Positions 45,038-54,019 of a DNA stretch of 59,530 bases are shown in pieces. The position numbers were made by a program, and so were the translations under genes. Origin of the DNA: Hydrogenophaga sp. (GTDB lineage Bacteria > Pseudomonadota > Gammaproteobacteria > Burkholderiales > Burkholderiaceae_C). Location of the stretch: assembly GCA_011391495.1 (NCBI GenBank), contig JAABQK010000016.1, forward strand, positions 1-59,530. The letters are read 5' to 3'. The notes under the pieces were generated by a model. The model was given only the letters and a program-made list of their open reading frames with translations. It did no database searches and was not told the DNA's origin. The stretch's first letter is position 1. Every line of letters starts with the position of its first letter.

Positions 45038-47314
45038 ATGTTTTCCCCTTCTGTGCGCCGGGTGCTTGTCACGCTGGCCATCGCCCCCTCGGCGCTGCTG
45101 GTGACGGTACCCTCGAGCGCCGCCCTGGTCGATCTGCCGCCGATCGACCGCATCGTCAACTACAGCCCCAAGCTGCCGCTGCAGGTGTTCACCGCCGACG
45201 GCGTGGAGATTGCGCAGTTTGGCGAGGAGCGGCGCGACTACGTGCCGCTCTCGCGCACGCCCAGGATGCTGCAGGACGCGGTGCTGGCGGTGGAAGATGT
45301 GCGCTTTCGCGAGCACTCGGGCGTGGACCCGAAAGGCATGGCGCGGGCGGCGTTCGCCATGCTGACCGGCGGGCGCAAGCAGGGCGCGTCCACCATCACA
45401 CAGCAGCTGGTGCGCACCATGCTGCTCACGCGCGAGCTGACGGTGGAACGCAAGGCCAAGGAGATCATGCTGGCCTTCAAGGTGGAGGATGCACTGTCGA
45501 AAGACCGCATCCTGGAGATCTACCTCAACGAAATTTTTCTTGGCCAGCGGGCCTACGGTTTTTCCGCCGCGGCACAGACCTACTTTGGCAAGCCGCTGGA
45601 CCAGCTCACGCTGGCCGAAACCGCGATGCTCGCGGGCCTGCCGCAGAACCCGTACTACGCCAACCCGGTGGCCAACCTCGAGCGAGCGCTGCAGCGCCAG
45701 CGCGTGGTGCTGGAGCGCATGCGCGCCACGGACATGATCAGCGACGCGCAGCTGGCCGCCGCGCGCGCCGAGAAGCTGCACATCCGTACGCCGGGGCAGC
45801 GCAGCGTGCATGCCGCGCACGTGGCCGAAATGGCGCGCCTCGCGGTGGTCGAGCGCTTTGGCACCGAGGCCTATTCCACCGGTCTGCGCGTGACCACTTC
45901 GCTGCGCGCGAAAGACCAGCGCGCGGCCCATGAGGCGGTGCGGCGCGGGGTGCTGGCATTTGACCGCCGGGGCGCCTGGCGCGGCCCGGAGGCCTTTGAG
46001 ACCCTGCCCGATGCCAGCGGTGCCGAGCTGGAGCGCGCCGCCGCCGAAGCGCTGAAGGACCACCGGGACGACGAGACCCTGCGTGTGGGCATGGTGCTGG
46101 CGGCCACGACCCAGGCGCTGCAGGTCCAGCTCGCCAGCGGGGAACGCATCACCGTGCAGGGTGAGGGTCTGCGCTGGGCGCAGGCAGGGTTGAGCCCGAA
46201 GGCCAAGGCGCCACTGAAGATCACGCGCGGCGCGGTGGTGCGGGTGGTCAAAGGCGGCAAGAACTGGGCCGTTTCACAGTGGCCGGAGGCCGAGGCCGCG
46301 CTGGTGGCGATGGACTCGAAAACCGGCCGCGTGCGCGCACTGGTCGGTGGTTTCGACTTCTCCCGCCAACCCTTCAACCACGTCACGCAGAGCTGGCGTC
46401 AACCGGGCTCGGCCATCAAGCCGCTGCTGGTGTCGGCAGCGCTGGAAGAGCGCGTGATGCCCGCCACACTGGTGGACGACCTGCCCTACACCGCTCCCAA
46501 CGGATGGAGCCCGGGCAACAGCCACGGCCAGGGCAGCGGCCCGATCACGCTGCGCGACGGCCTGGCCCGGTCAAGCAACCTGGTGAGCGTGCGCGTGCTG
46601 GCGCACGTGGGCACACACCGCGCCCGCGACTGGACCGCCCGCTTTGGTCTGGACGCCAGCCGACAGCCCGACAATCTGACACTCGCGCTGGGCACCGGGC
46701 TGGTCACGCCGCTGCAGATGGCCCGCGCCTACGCCACGCTGGCCAACGGCGGCTGGCGCGTGAACCCGGTGGTGGTGGAGAAGATCACCGACGCCAACGG
46801 TAAAGTGTTGTTCGAGGCGCCGCCGGCCGAAGCGATGACCGACGCGAGCCGTGCCATTCCCGAGCGCAACGCCTATGTGATGGGCAGCCTGCTCAACGAC
46901 GTGACCCGGGTGGGCACGGGAGCGCGTGCGCAGGCGCAGCTGAAGCGCCCCGATGTGTACGGCAAGACCGGCACCACCAACAACGCGGTGGACGCCTGGT
47001 TTGCCGGTTACCACCCCACGCTCGCCACCGCCGTGTGGATGGGCTATGACAAGCCGCGCAGTCTCGGCAGCAGCGCCTCGGGCGGGAACGTGGCACTGCC
47101 GATCTGGACCGACTACATGGGTGCCGCGCTGAAGGGCGTGCCGGTGGCCTCGCCGCCAGAACCACCCGCTGGGCTGGTGCGCGAGAACGATGACTGGCTC
47201 TACAGCGAGTGGCTCAACGGGGGTTGGGTCAGCAGCATTTCCGACACGGGTGGTTCGCAGTACGCGGGGCCGCCCACTTTGCTGGACGCGCTGAAAGACC
47301 TGTTCAAGCCTTGA
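45038..47314 (+). CDS. Class A penicillin-binding protein (PBP1A-like)
   Basis: Protein of 758 residues. It polymerises and cross-links peptidoglycan. One N-terminal hydrophobic helix (residues 8-29). Glycosyltransferase catalytic Glu86 in AVEDVRFREHSGVDP, then GGRKQGASTITQQLVR and IYLNEIFLGQRAYGFSAA. Transpeptidase motifs: Ser458-x-x-Lys461 in GSAIKPLL, Ser512-Ser-Asn in ARSSNLV and Lys643-Thr-Gly in YGKTGTT. All active-site residues are intact. It is shorter than E. coli PBP1A (850). A terminator follows. Confidence 0.93.
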   Translation: MFSPSVRRVLVTLAIAPSALLVTVPSSAALVDLPPIDRIVNYSPKLPLQVFTADGVEIAQFGEERRDYVPLSRTPRMLQDAVLAVEDVRFREHSGVDPKGMARAAFAMLTGGRKQGASTITQQLVRTMLLTRELTVERKAKEIMLAFKVEDALSKDRILEIYLNEIFLGQRAYGFSAAAQTYFGKPLDQLTLAETAMLAGLPQNPYYANPVANLERALQRQRVVLERMRATDMISDAQLAAARAEKLHIRTPGQRSVHAAHVAEMARLAVVERFGTEAYSTGLRVTTSLRAKDQRAAHEAVRRGVLAFDRRGAWRGPEAFETLPDASGAELERAAAEALKDHRDDETLRVGMVLAATTQALQVQLASGERITVQGEGLRWAQAGLSPKAKAPLKITRGAVVRVVKGGKNWAVSQWPEAEAALVAMDSKTGRVRALVGGFDFSRQPFNHVTQSWRQPGSAIKPLLVSAALEERVMPATLVDDLPYTAPNGWSPGNSHGQGSGPITLRDGLARSSNLVSVRVLAHVGTHRARDWTARFGLDASRQPDNLTLALGTGLVTPLQMARAYATLANGGWRVNPVVVEKITDANGKVLFEAPPAEAMTDASRAIPERNAYVMGSLLNDVTRVGTGARAQAQLKRPDVYGKTGTTNNAVDAWFAGYHPTLATAVWMGYDKPRSLGSSASGGNVALPIWTDYMGAALKGVPVASPPEPPAGLVRENDDWLYSEWLNGGWVSSISDTGGSQYAGPPTLLDALKDLFKP

Positions 47315-47334
47315 ACGCGCGAAGCTCACGCACA

Positions 47335-47361
47335 AAAAAACCGGCCTTGAGCCGGTTTTTT
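47335..47361. terminator. Bidirectional Rho-independent terminator
   Basis: A6-CCGGC, loop CTTGA, GCCGG-T6. The run of A on one side and T on the other lets it serve both the PBP gene (plus) and the flavin oxidoreductase (minus, ending 47384). Confidence 0.9.
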
Positions 47362-47383
47362 CATGGCACCACCTGCCTTTGGC

Positions 47384-48364
47384 TCATGCCGCGCAGATGC
47401 GCGCCTTGGCCTCGGCATACTCGCGCTTGAAGCGCGCCACCAGATCGGCCGCAGGCAGCACCTCGCGGATCGCGCCGATGCCCTGGCCGCAACCCCAGAT
47501 GTCCTTCCAGGCCTTGGCGGCGTTGGCGCCTTCACCGGTGGAGAAGTTCATCTTGCTCGGATCGCTCTCGGGCAGGTGATCCGGGTCCATGCCGGCGTTG
47601 CGGATGCTGCCCTTCAGGTAGTTGCCGTGGATGCCGGTGTAGAAGTTGCTGTAGACGATGTCGTCCGAGTTGCTCTCGGTGATCATCTGCTTGTAGCCCT
47701 CCACCGCGCGCGCTTCTTCGGTTGCGATGAAGGCCGAACCGATGTAGGCGAAGTCGGCACCCATGGCCTGCGCGGCCAGGATGGCGCCGCCCGAGGCGAT
47801 GGAGCCCGAGAGTGCCACCGGGCCGTCGAACCACTCGCGGATCTCCTGCACCATGGCAAACGGGCTCTTCACGCTGGCGTGGCCACCGGCACCGGCCGCC
47901 ACGGGGATCAGGCCGTCTGCGCCCTTTTCGATCGCCTTGTGCGCAAACACGTTGTTGATCACGTCGTGCAGTACCACGCCGCCCCAGCTGTGCACGGCGG
48001 TGTTCACGTCTTCGCGCGCGCCCAGGCTGGTGATGACGATCGGCACCTTGTACTTGGCGCAGACCTGCAGGTCGTGCTCCAGTCGGTCGTTGCTCTTGTG
48101 CACGATCTGGTTGATGGCGAAGGGGGCCGCCGGGTTGCCGGGGTTGGCTTTGTCGTGCGCGGCCAGAGCCTCGGTGATCTCCGCCAGCCACTCGTCGAGC
48201 TGTGCAGCCGGGCGCGCGTTGAGCGCTGGCATGGAGCCCACCACGCCGGCCTTGCACTGGGCGATGACGAGCTTGGGGTTGCTGATGATGAACAGCGGCG
48301 AGCCGATCACCGGGAAGCGGATGTTCTTCAGCACCGGGGGCAGGTAGCGTTGACGGGTGGTCAT
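47384..48364 (-). CDS. NAD(P)H-dependent flavin oxidoreductase / nitronate monooxygenase family
   Basis: Protein of 326 residues. TIM-barrel FMN enzyme of the 2-nitropropane dioxygenase family: FPVIGSPLFIISNPKLVIAQ at the start, KYKVPIVITSLGAREDV, PVAAGAGGHASVKSPFAM (FMN phosphate loop with the family His) and ALSGSIASGGAILAAQAMGA. GGAGA precedes ATG 48364. Family members oxidise nitronates or act as enoyl reductases; the actual substrate is not clear. Next to fatty-acid oxidation genes, it may share their regulation. Confidence 0.85.
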   Translation of the reverse strand: MTTRQRYLPPVLKNIRFPVIGSPLFIISNPKLVIAQCKAGVVGSMPALNARPAAQLDEWLAEITEALAAHDKANPGNPAAPFAINQIVHKSNDRLEHDLQVCAKYKVPIVITSLGAREDVNTAVHSWGGVVLHDVINNVFAHKAIEKGADGLIPVAAGAGGHASVKSPFAMVQEIREWFDGPVALSGSIASGGAILAAQAMGADFAYIGSAFIATEEARAVEGYKQMITESNSDDIVYSNFYTGIHGNYLKGSIRNAGMDPDHLPESDPSKMNFSTGEGANAAKAWKDIWGCGQGIGAIREVLPAADLVARFKREYAEAKARICAA

Positions 48365-48455
48365 GGTGTCTCCGTTGTATGAATCAGAAAGCAGGCTGGA
48401 TTCTGGGTCAGCCGGTGCACGCATCCTGTCGCCGCAGCAACAGGGTGCAAGCGCC

Positions 48456-50246
48456 TCAGAACGCGTCGATGGCCATGGCCGTGACTGCGTCGGAACCTTC
48501 GCAGATGCTGTCGCGCACGCCCGGGGTGCGGCTCAGGATGTGGTCGGCGTAGAAGCGCGCGGTCGTGATCTTGGCCTGCATGAAGGCGGCGTCGGTGCCG
48601 GCGGCCAGCTGGTCTTCTGCCACCAGCAGCGCACGCGCCAGCTGCCAGCCCGCCACCACATTGCCCGCGAGCATGAGGTAGGGCACGCTGCCGGCGAAGG
48701 CGGCATTGGGGTTGCTCCTGGTGTTGGCGGCGATGAACTCGACCACGTCCACGAAGGCCTGGCGCGCGGCCGTCAGGCGCTTGGCCACGGCCAGCGCATT
48801 GGCGCTGCCGCGTGCAAGCAGCTCGGCTTCGGTCTTCTGAATCTGCGCCGCGATGGCCTTCGCCTGGGTGCCGCCGTCGCGCGCCGTCTTGCGGCCCACC
48901 AAGTCGTTGGCCTGGATCGCGGTCGTGCCTTCGTAAATGGTCAGGATCTTGGCGTCGCGGTAGTACTGCGCAGCACCGGTTTCTTCGATGAAGCCCATGC
49001 CGCCGTGCACCTGCACGCCCAGGCTGGTGACTTCCAGGCTCATCTCGGTGCTGTATCCCTTGACCAGCGGCACCAGGAATTCGTAGAAGGCCGCGTTGTC
49101 CTTGCGGGCTCCGGCGTCCGGGTGGTGGTGGGCCGCGTCGTAGGCGGCAGCGGCCACGGCGGCCATGGCGCGGCAGCCCTCGGTACTGGCGCGCATGGTC
49201 ATGAGCATGCGCTTCACATCGGGGTGGTGGATGATGGGCGCGGCGGCGCTCAGCGAGCCATCGACCGGGCGGCTCTGCACGCGGTCCTTCGCGTAGCCCA
49301 CGGCCTTCTGGTAGGCGCGCTCGGCGATCGCGATGCCCTGCACGCCCACGGCGTAGCGCGCGGCGTTCATCATGATGAACATGTATTCGAGGCCGCGGTT
49401 TTCCTGGCCCACGAGGTAGCCGACGGCGCCGCCGTGGTCGCCGTACTGCAGCACCGCGGTGGGCGATGCCTTGATGCCCATCTTGTGTTCGATGGAGACG
49501 CAGTGCACGTCGTTGCGCGCGCCGAGCGTTCCGTCGGCGTTCACCATGAACTTCGGCACCACGAACAGGCTGATGCCCTTCACGCCTTCGGGCGCGCCCG
49601 TCACGCGGGCGAGCACGAGGTGCACGATGTTCTCGGCCATGTCGTGCTCACCGTAGGTGATGTAGATCTTGGTACCGAACACCTTGTAGCTGCCGTCGGG
49701 CTGCGGCTCGGCGCGGCTGCGCACGGCGGCCAGGTCGGAGCCAGCCTGCGGTTCGGTCAGGTTCATGGTGCCGGTCCACTGCCCGCTCACCAGCTTTTCC
49801 AGGTACGTGGCCTTGAGCTCATCGCTGCCGGCGGTGAGCAGGGCCTCGATCGCACCGTCGGTCAGCAGCGGGCAGAGCGCGAAGCTCATGTTGGCGCTGT
49901 TGAGGATCTCGCCACAGGCGGCGCCGATCGTCTTGGGCAGGCCCTGGCCGCCGAAGTCGGTGGGGTGCTGCAGGCCCTGCCAGCCGCCTTCGGCGTACTG
50001 TTTGAAGGCTTCCTTGAAGCCGGGCGTGGTGGTGACCTTGCCGTCGTGGAACGACGACGGGTACTTGTCTCCCTCCCAGTTCAGCGGCGCGATCACGCCT
50101 TCGTTGAGCTTGGCGCATTCCTCCAGCACCGCCTGCGCGGTCTCCAGGCCAGCGTCTTCAAAGCCGGGCAAAGCCGCCACCTGGTCGATGCGCGCCAGGT
50201 GTTCGATGTTGAACAGCATGTCCTTGAGGGGTGCGGTGTAGCTCAT
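48456..50246 (-). CDS. Acyl-CoA dehydrogenase with extended C-terminal domain
   Basis: Protein of 596 residues. The long FadE-like form (N-terminal YTAPLKDMLFNIEHLARI), not the 380-residue type. FAD/substrate motifs are MNLTEPQAGSDLAAVRSRA, GTKIYITYGEHDMAENIVH and GGMGFIEETGAAQYYRD; IYEGTTAIQANDLVGRK holds the probable catalytic Glu. It first-step-oxidises acyl-CoA and passes electrons to EtfAB, encoded just upstream. ATG 50246 is the family start. A terminator (50275) separates it from etfA, so it may have its own promoter or be read through. Confidence 0.92.
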   Translation of the reverse strand: MSYTAPLKDMLFNIEHLARIDQVAALPGFEDAGLETAQAVLEECAKLNEGVIAPLNWEGDKYPSSFHDGKVTTTPGFKEAFKQYAEGGWQGLQHPTDFGGQGLPKTIGAACGEILNSANMSFALCPLLTDGAIEALLTAGSDELKATYLEKLVSGQWTGTMNLTEPQAGSDLAAVRSRAEPQPDGSYKVFGTKIYITYGEHDMAENIVHLVLARVTGAPEGVKGISLFVVPKFMVNADGTLGARNDVHCVSIEHKMGIKASPTAVLQYGDHGGAVGYLVGQENRGLEYMFIMMNAARYAVGVQGIAIAERAYQKAVGYAKDRVQSRPVDGSLSAAAPIIHHPDVKRMLMTMRASTEGCRAMAAVAAAAYDAAHHHPDAGARKDNAAFYEFLVPLVKGYSTEMSLEVTSLGVQVHGGMGFIEETGAAQYYRDAKILTIYEGTTAIQANDLVGRKTARDGGTQAKAIAAQIQKTEAELLARGSANALAVAKRLTAARQAFVDVVEFIAANTRSNPNAAFAGSVPYLMLAGNVVAGWQLARALLVAEDQLAAGTDAAFMQAKITTARFYADHILSRTPGVRDSICEGSDAVTAMAIDAF

Positions 50247-50274
50247 GTGGGGCTCCGGTTTTCGAATTTGGATA

Positions 50275-50302
50275 CAAAAAAAGGGCATCGCGAACGATGC
50301 CC
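50275..50302 (-). terminator. Rho-independent terminator after etfA
   Basis: On the minus strand GGGCATCG, tetraloop TTCG, CGATGCCC and a run of seven or eight T follow the etfA stop (50321) by 18 nt. A classic strong terminator, lying 29 nt upstream of the acyl-CoA dehydrogenase start. Confidence 0.92.
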
Positions 50303-50320
50303 TCGGCAGACGTCTGCGTC

Positions 50321-51253
50321 TTACAGCGCCTTGATCAGCTCCGGCACCGCCGTGAACAGATCGGCTTCCAGGCCGTAGTCGGCCACCGAGAAGATCGGGG
50401 CCTCGGGGTCCTTGTTGATCGCCACGATCACCTTGGAGTCCTTCATGCCGGCCAGGTGCTGGATCGCGCCCGAGATGCCGCAGGCCACATACAGCTGCGG
50501 TGCCACAATCTTGCCGGTCTGGCCGACCTGCCAGTCGTTCGGCGCGTAGCCCGCGTCCACCGCCGCGCGGCTCGCGCCCAGCGCGGCACCGAGCTTGTCC
50601 GCCAGCGGCGTCATCACTTCGTTGAACTTCTCGGCGCTGCCCAGCGCACGGCCACCGCTGACGATGATCTTGGCGGCGGTGAGTTCGGGGCGGTCGCTCG
50701 TGGCGATTTCGCTGCCCAGGAAGCTGCTCTTGCCACTGTCGGCCTGGGCGGCGGCGGTTTCCACGGCGGCGCTGCCACCCGTTGCGGCGGCCGGGTCGAA
50801 GCCGGTGGTGCGCACGGTGATGACCTTGGTGCCATCGGTGCTCTGGACGGTGGCGATGGCGTTGCCGGCGTAGATCGGGCGCTCGAAGGTGTCGGCAGCG
50901 ATTACCTTGGTGATGTCACTGATCTGGCCCACGTCGAGCTTGGCGGCCACGCGCGGAGCGATGTTCTTGCCGCTGGCGGTGGCGGGGAACAGGATGTGGC
51001 TGTAATTCGAAGCGATCGCCAGCACCTGGGCGGCCATGTTCTCGGCCAGACCGTGCGCCAGGTACTCGGCGTCGGCGTGGATGACTTTGGACACACCGGC
51101 AATCTGGGCAGCGGCAGCGGCGGCACCAGCAGCATTGTGGCCGGCGATCAGCACATGCACGTCACCCCCGCACTGGGCGGCGGCGGCGACGGTGTTGAGC
51201 GTTGCGCCCTTGATGGAGGCGTTGTCGTGTTCGGCAATGACGAGTGCGGTCAT
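50321..51253 (-). CDS. etfA: Electron transfer flavoprotein alpha subunit
   Basis: Protein of 310 residues. With EtfB it accepts electrons from acyl-CoA dehydrogenases and delivers them to ETF:ubiquinone oxidoreductase. The C-terminal FAD-binding signature is visible: [40 protein letters not shown] and [20 protein letters not shown]-terminal [20 protein letters not shown] is typical. 36 nt downstream of etfB, one operon. Confidence 0.95.
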   Translation of the reverse strand: MTALVIAEHDNASIKGATLNTVAAAAQCGGDVHVLIAGHNAAGAAAAAAQIAGVSKVIHADAEYLAHGLAENMAAQVLAIASNYSHILFPATASGKNIAPRVAAKLDVGQISDITKVIAADTFERPIYAGNAIATVQSTDGTKVITVRTTGFDPAAATGGSAAVETAAAQADSGKSSFLGSEIATSDRPELTAAKIIVSGGRALGSAEKFNEVMTPLADKLGAALGASRAAVDAGYAPNDWQVGQTGKIVAPQLYVACGISGAIQHLAGMKDSKVIVAINKDPEAPIFSVADYGLEADLFTAVPELIKAL

Positions 51254-51289
51254 GTTCTGTGTTCCTCTAGATCGTTGATGGCAGCGGTC

Positions 51290-52039
51290 TCAGATGACCT
51301 TGGCTTCATTCTTGAGTTTTTCAACGAGTGCAGCCACATCGGCCACCTTGATACCGGCGCCGCGCTTCGGGGGCTCGCTGACCTTGAGCGTCTTGATGCG
51401 CGGGGTAACAACCACCCCGAGGTCTTCGGGCTTGACGGTGTCGAGCTGCTTCTTCTTGGCCTTCATGATGTTGGGCAGCGTCACGTAGCGCGGCTCGTTC
51501 AGGCGCAGGTCGGTGGTGACGATGGCCGGCAGCGTGAGGCTCAGGGTTTCCAGGCCACCGTCGACTTCGCGGGTCACGTGGACCTTGCCGTCCACCACCT
51601 CGACCTTGGAGGCGAAGGTGCCTTGCGGCAGGTCGGCCAGCGCGGCGAGCATCTGGCCGGTCTGGTTGCAGTCGTCGTCGATCGCCTGTTTGCCCAGGAT
51701 CACGAGGCCGGGCTGTTCCTTGTCCATCAGGGCCTTGAGCAGCTTGGCCACGGCCAGGGGCTGCAGCTCTTCGGACGTTTCCACCAGGATGGCGCGGTCG
51801 GCGCCGATGGCCATGGCGGTGCGCAGGGTTTCCTGGCATTGGGCCACGCCGCAGGAGACCGCGATGACCTCGGTGACGACGCCCTTCTCCTTCAGGCGCA
51901 CGGCTTCTTCCACCGCGATCTCGTCAAACGGGTTCATGCTCATCTTGACGTTGGCCAGGTCCATGCCGGACTGGTCGGCCTTGACGCGCACCTTGACGTT
52001 GTAGTCCACCACGCGCTTGACGGGGACGATGACCTTCAT
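51290..52039 (-). CDS. etfB: Electron transfer flavoprotein beta subunit
   Basis: Protein of 249 residues. [60 protein letters not shown] and the recognition loop region [13 protein letters not shown] are diagnostic. It binds AMP and contributes the dehydrogenase docking loop. AGGAG precedes ATG 52039. Its control region carries three palindromes (52079, 52162, 52261). Confidence 0.95.
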   Translation of the reverse strand: MKVIVPVKRVVDYNVKVRVKADQSGMDLANVKMSMNPFDEIAVEEAVRLKEKGVVTEVIAVSCGVAQCQETLRTAMAIGADRAILVETSEELQPLAVAKLLKALMDKEQPGLVILGKQAIDDDCNQTGQMLAALADLPQGTFASKVEVVDGKVHVTREVDGGLETLSLTLPAIVTTDLRLNEPRYVTLPNIMKAKKKQLDTVKPEDLGVVVTPRIKTLKVSEPPKRGAGIKVADVAALVEKLKNEAKVI

Positions 52040-52078
52040 GTTGGGTTGCTCCTGCTGGTTGTAGAAAAACAGTGGTCT

Positions 52079-52110
52079 GAATTGACGTGCACGTCAATTC
52101 CGGGATTGTA
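52079..52110 (-). promoter_or_regulatory. Perfect 22-bp palindrome (LiuR-type) and proximal -10 of etfBA
   Basis: GAATTGACGTG followed by its exact reverse complement (52079-52100). The core TTGACGT-GC-ACGTCAA resembles published LiuR (MerR-family) operators of branched-chain amino acid degradation genes. On the minus strand TACAAT (52110-52105) puts a transcription start near 52098, at the edge of the palindrome. Confidence 0.6.
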
Positions 52111-52161
52111 TGCCTGCCCCCTGAGCAGATCGGTGCTGCGGGTCTGCTCACTGCGAGCAAT

Positions 52162-52192
52162 AAACGAACGATCGTGCTTTTTTTGAATTATA
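52162..52192 (-). promoter_or_regulatory. Distal etfBA promoter with consensus -10 and TetR-type dyad
   Basis: Minus-strand TATAAT (52192-52187) is a perfect -10. The 20-bp dyad at 52162-52181 (AAACGAACGA / TCGTGCTTTT, 8 of 10 pairs) covers the predicted start near 52179. It resembles FadP/PsrA-like TetR sites of fatty-acid degradation genes. Confidence 0.5.
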
Positions 52193-52260
52193 GAGGAGCG
52201 GCCACTTTCGAACAAAGGGCCTTCCGCAACAGGCGGCCGGGAATGTCGCCGCGACGACCG

Positions 52261-52284
52261 TTAACCAACCGATCGGTCGGCTAA
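52261..52284. promoter_or_regulatory. 24-bp dyad between etfBA and the TRAP operon
   Basis: TTARCCRACCGA with symmetric partner TCGGTYGGYTAA, 20 of 24 positions symmetric, centre CGATCG. TetR-like. It could control etfBA or the TRAP operon. The rest of 52040-52389 has a GACGCC-N5-GGCGTC hairpin at 52301 and TATAGT at 52324, the probable -10 of the TRAP operon. Confidence 0.5.
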
Positions 52285-52389
52285 TCCGGGTAAGTCTGGA
52301 GACGCCAAACCGGCGTCATCACCTATAGTGAAAAAGGAATTTTTATTTATCTTGAGTAACCATATTCATCCCTCCCCAGGAGACTCCGC

Positions 52390-53406
52390 ATGAAATTTCG
52401 TCACGTGTTCGCTGCCGCCCTGTCCGCCACCGCCCTGAGCAGCGGCCTGGTTTCGGCTCAGACGGTCTTCACCGTTTCCAGCTGGCTGCCGCCCACCCAC
52501 ACCCTGAGCACGGTGCAGAAGAACTGGTGCGATCTGCTGACCAAGGAAAGCTCGGGCCGCATGAAGTGCAACATCCTGCCCAAGGGCGTGGTGGCAGCAC
52601 CGGGCACCTTCGATGCCGTGCGCGACGGCTTGGCCGACATTTCGTACACGGTGGACGGCTACACCCCGGGCCGCTTTATCAACACGCAGGTGGCCGAATT
52701 CCCGTTTCTGGGTGACAGCGCCACCGCCACCTCGGTGGCCTACCAGCGCATCTACAGCAAGTACTTCGCCCCGCTCGGCGAGCACCGCGGCGTGAAGGCC
52801 CTGGCCGTGTTTACCCACGGCCCCGGCATCATCTTCAACAGCAAGAAACCGGTGGCTTCGGCGGCTGATGCGGCATCGCTGAAGTTCCGCATCGGAGGCG
52901 GCAACATCAACGAACTGTCCAAAGCGATGGGCTGGAACACCACGCTCAAGGCCGCGCCCGAGTCGTTCGAGCTGCTGTCCACCGGCGTGATGGACGGCAC
53001 ATTCTTCCCCGACGAGTCGGTGGCCTCGTTCAAGCTCAGCATGATCAAGCACGCCACCACCTTCCCCGGTGGTCTGTACAACACCAGCTTCGTCTTCATG
53101 ATGAACCAGGACAAGTACAAGGCCCTCTCCGCCGAGGACAAGGCCGTGGTGGACAAACTCTCGGGTGAAGTCGCTGCGCGCATGTTCGGCGAAGGCTGGG
53201 ACAAGGTCGATGCCGCCAGCCGCGATGGCGCACAAAAGGCCCAGGGCGTGACCCGCATCATGGCCGACAAGGCCTTCGTCAAGGCGGTCATGGACAAGCA
53301 GGACTACCTGGAAACCAAATGGGCTGCCAGCGCGCAGGTCAAGGGCCTGAAGGACCCCAAGAAGGTGCTGGCCGAGTTCCGTGCTGAAATCGCCAAGGTG
53401 AAATAA
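52390..53406 (+). CDS. TRAP transporter substrate-binding protein (DctP family)
   Basis: Protein of 338 residues. Signal peptide cleaved near VSA-Q at residue 24. Periplasmic DctP fold: FTVSSWLPPTHTLSTVQKNW, MDGTFFPDESVASFKLS and KAAPESFELLSTGVMDG, with the substrate-anchoring Arg probably in LKFRIGGGN. The ligand is likely an organic acid, but the identity is not readable. AGGAGA precedes ATG 52390. First gene of a DctP-Q-M operon. Confidence 0.92.
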   Translation: MKFRHVFAAALSATALSSGLVSAQTVFTVSSWLPPTHTLSTVQKNWCDLLTKESSGRMKCNILPKGVVAAPGTFDAVRDGLADISYTVDGYTPGRFINTQVAEFPFLGDSATATSVAYQRIYSKYFAPLGEHRGVKALAVFTHGPGIIFNSKKPVASAADAASLKFRIGGGNINELSKAMGWNTTLKAAPESFELLSTGVMDGTFFPDESVASFKLSMIKHATTFPGGLYNTSFVFMMNQDKYKALSAEDKAVVDKLSGEVAARMFGEGWDKVDAASRDGAQKAQGVTRIMADKAFVKAVMDKQDYLETKWAASAQVKGLKDPKKVLAEFRAEIAKVK

Positions 53407-53509
53407 ACCGGGGCCGCCGGCCCGCAATGGCTGGCACGCACCTGTGGGCCGATGGGACAGCAGCCCTGCTGCCACCCCATCGGCCCTCTTCGTATGCTGA
53501 AAGCACAAC

Positions 53510-54019
53510 ATGCACAAAACACTTGACCGGTTGTTGTACTGGTCTTCCGGCGTCATGGCGGCCATGGCGCTGTTTTCCATCATGTGGCTCACCGTGGTGG
53601 ACGTGGTGGGTCGCAAGTTCTTTGACCACTCGGTCCCGGGCGGACTGGAACTGACCGAAATGCTGATGGTGGTGGTGATCTTCGCCGCCCTGCCGCTGGT
53701 GTCCTGGCGCGGCGAGCACGTGGTCTTCGACACGCTGGATGCGGTGATTCCCGACTGGCTGCGCTCCATCCAGGCGCGCGTGATCCACCTGGTCTGTGCC
53801 GGCCTGTTTGCCTTCCTGGGGCGGCTCATGGTCATGCGCGCCGAGCGCTTCGCCGAATACGGTGACACGACGGTGCATCTGGAACTGTCCATCGCACCGG
53901 TGGCCTGGCTGATGGCGGTCTTGCTCATGCTCACCGGGCTGGCCCATCTGCTGCTGGTCTTCGTGCGGGCACCCGCCACCGGCCATGCACCCTCTGAAAC
54001 CCAGGGAGCGTCCACATGA
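53510..54019 (+). CDS. TRAP transporter small permease (DctQ family)
   Basis: Protein of 169 residues with four hydrophobic helices (MAAMALFSIMWLTVVDVVG, MLMVVVIFAALPLVSW, VIHLVCAGLFAFLGRLM, LMAVLLMLTGLAHLLLV). GGLELTEMLMV is the usual DctQ stretch. It lies 103 nt after DctP and its stop overlaps the DctM start (ATGA). Confidence 0.9.
   Translation: MHKTLDRLLYWSSGVMAAMALFSIMWLTVVDVVGRKFFDHSVPGGLELTEMLMVVVIFAALPLVSWRGEHVVFDTLDAVIPDWLRSIQARVIHLVCAGLFAFLGRLMVMRAERFAEYGDTTVHLELSIAPVAWLMAVLLMLTGLAHLLLVFVRAPATGHAPSETQGAST

Noticed and set aside
48357..52186. Long plus-strand frames opposite acyl-CoA dehydrogenase and etfAB
   Set aside because: The minus-strand genes have complete family signatures; the plus frames are composition shadows.
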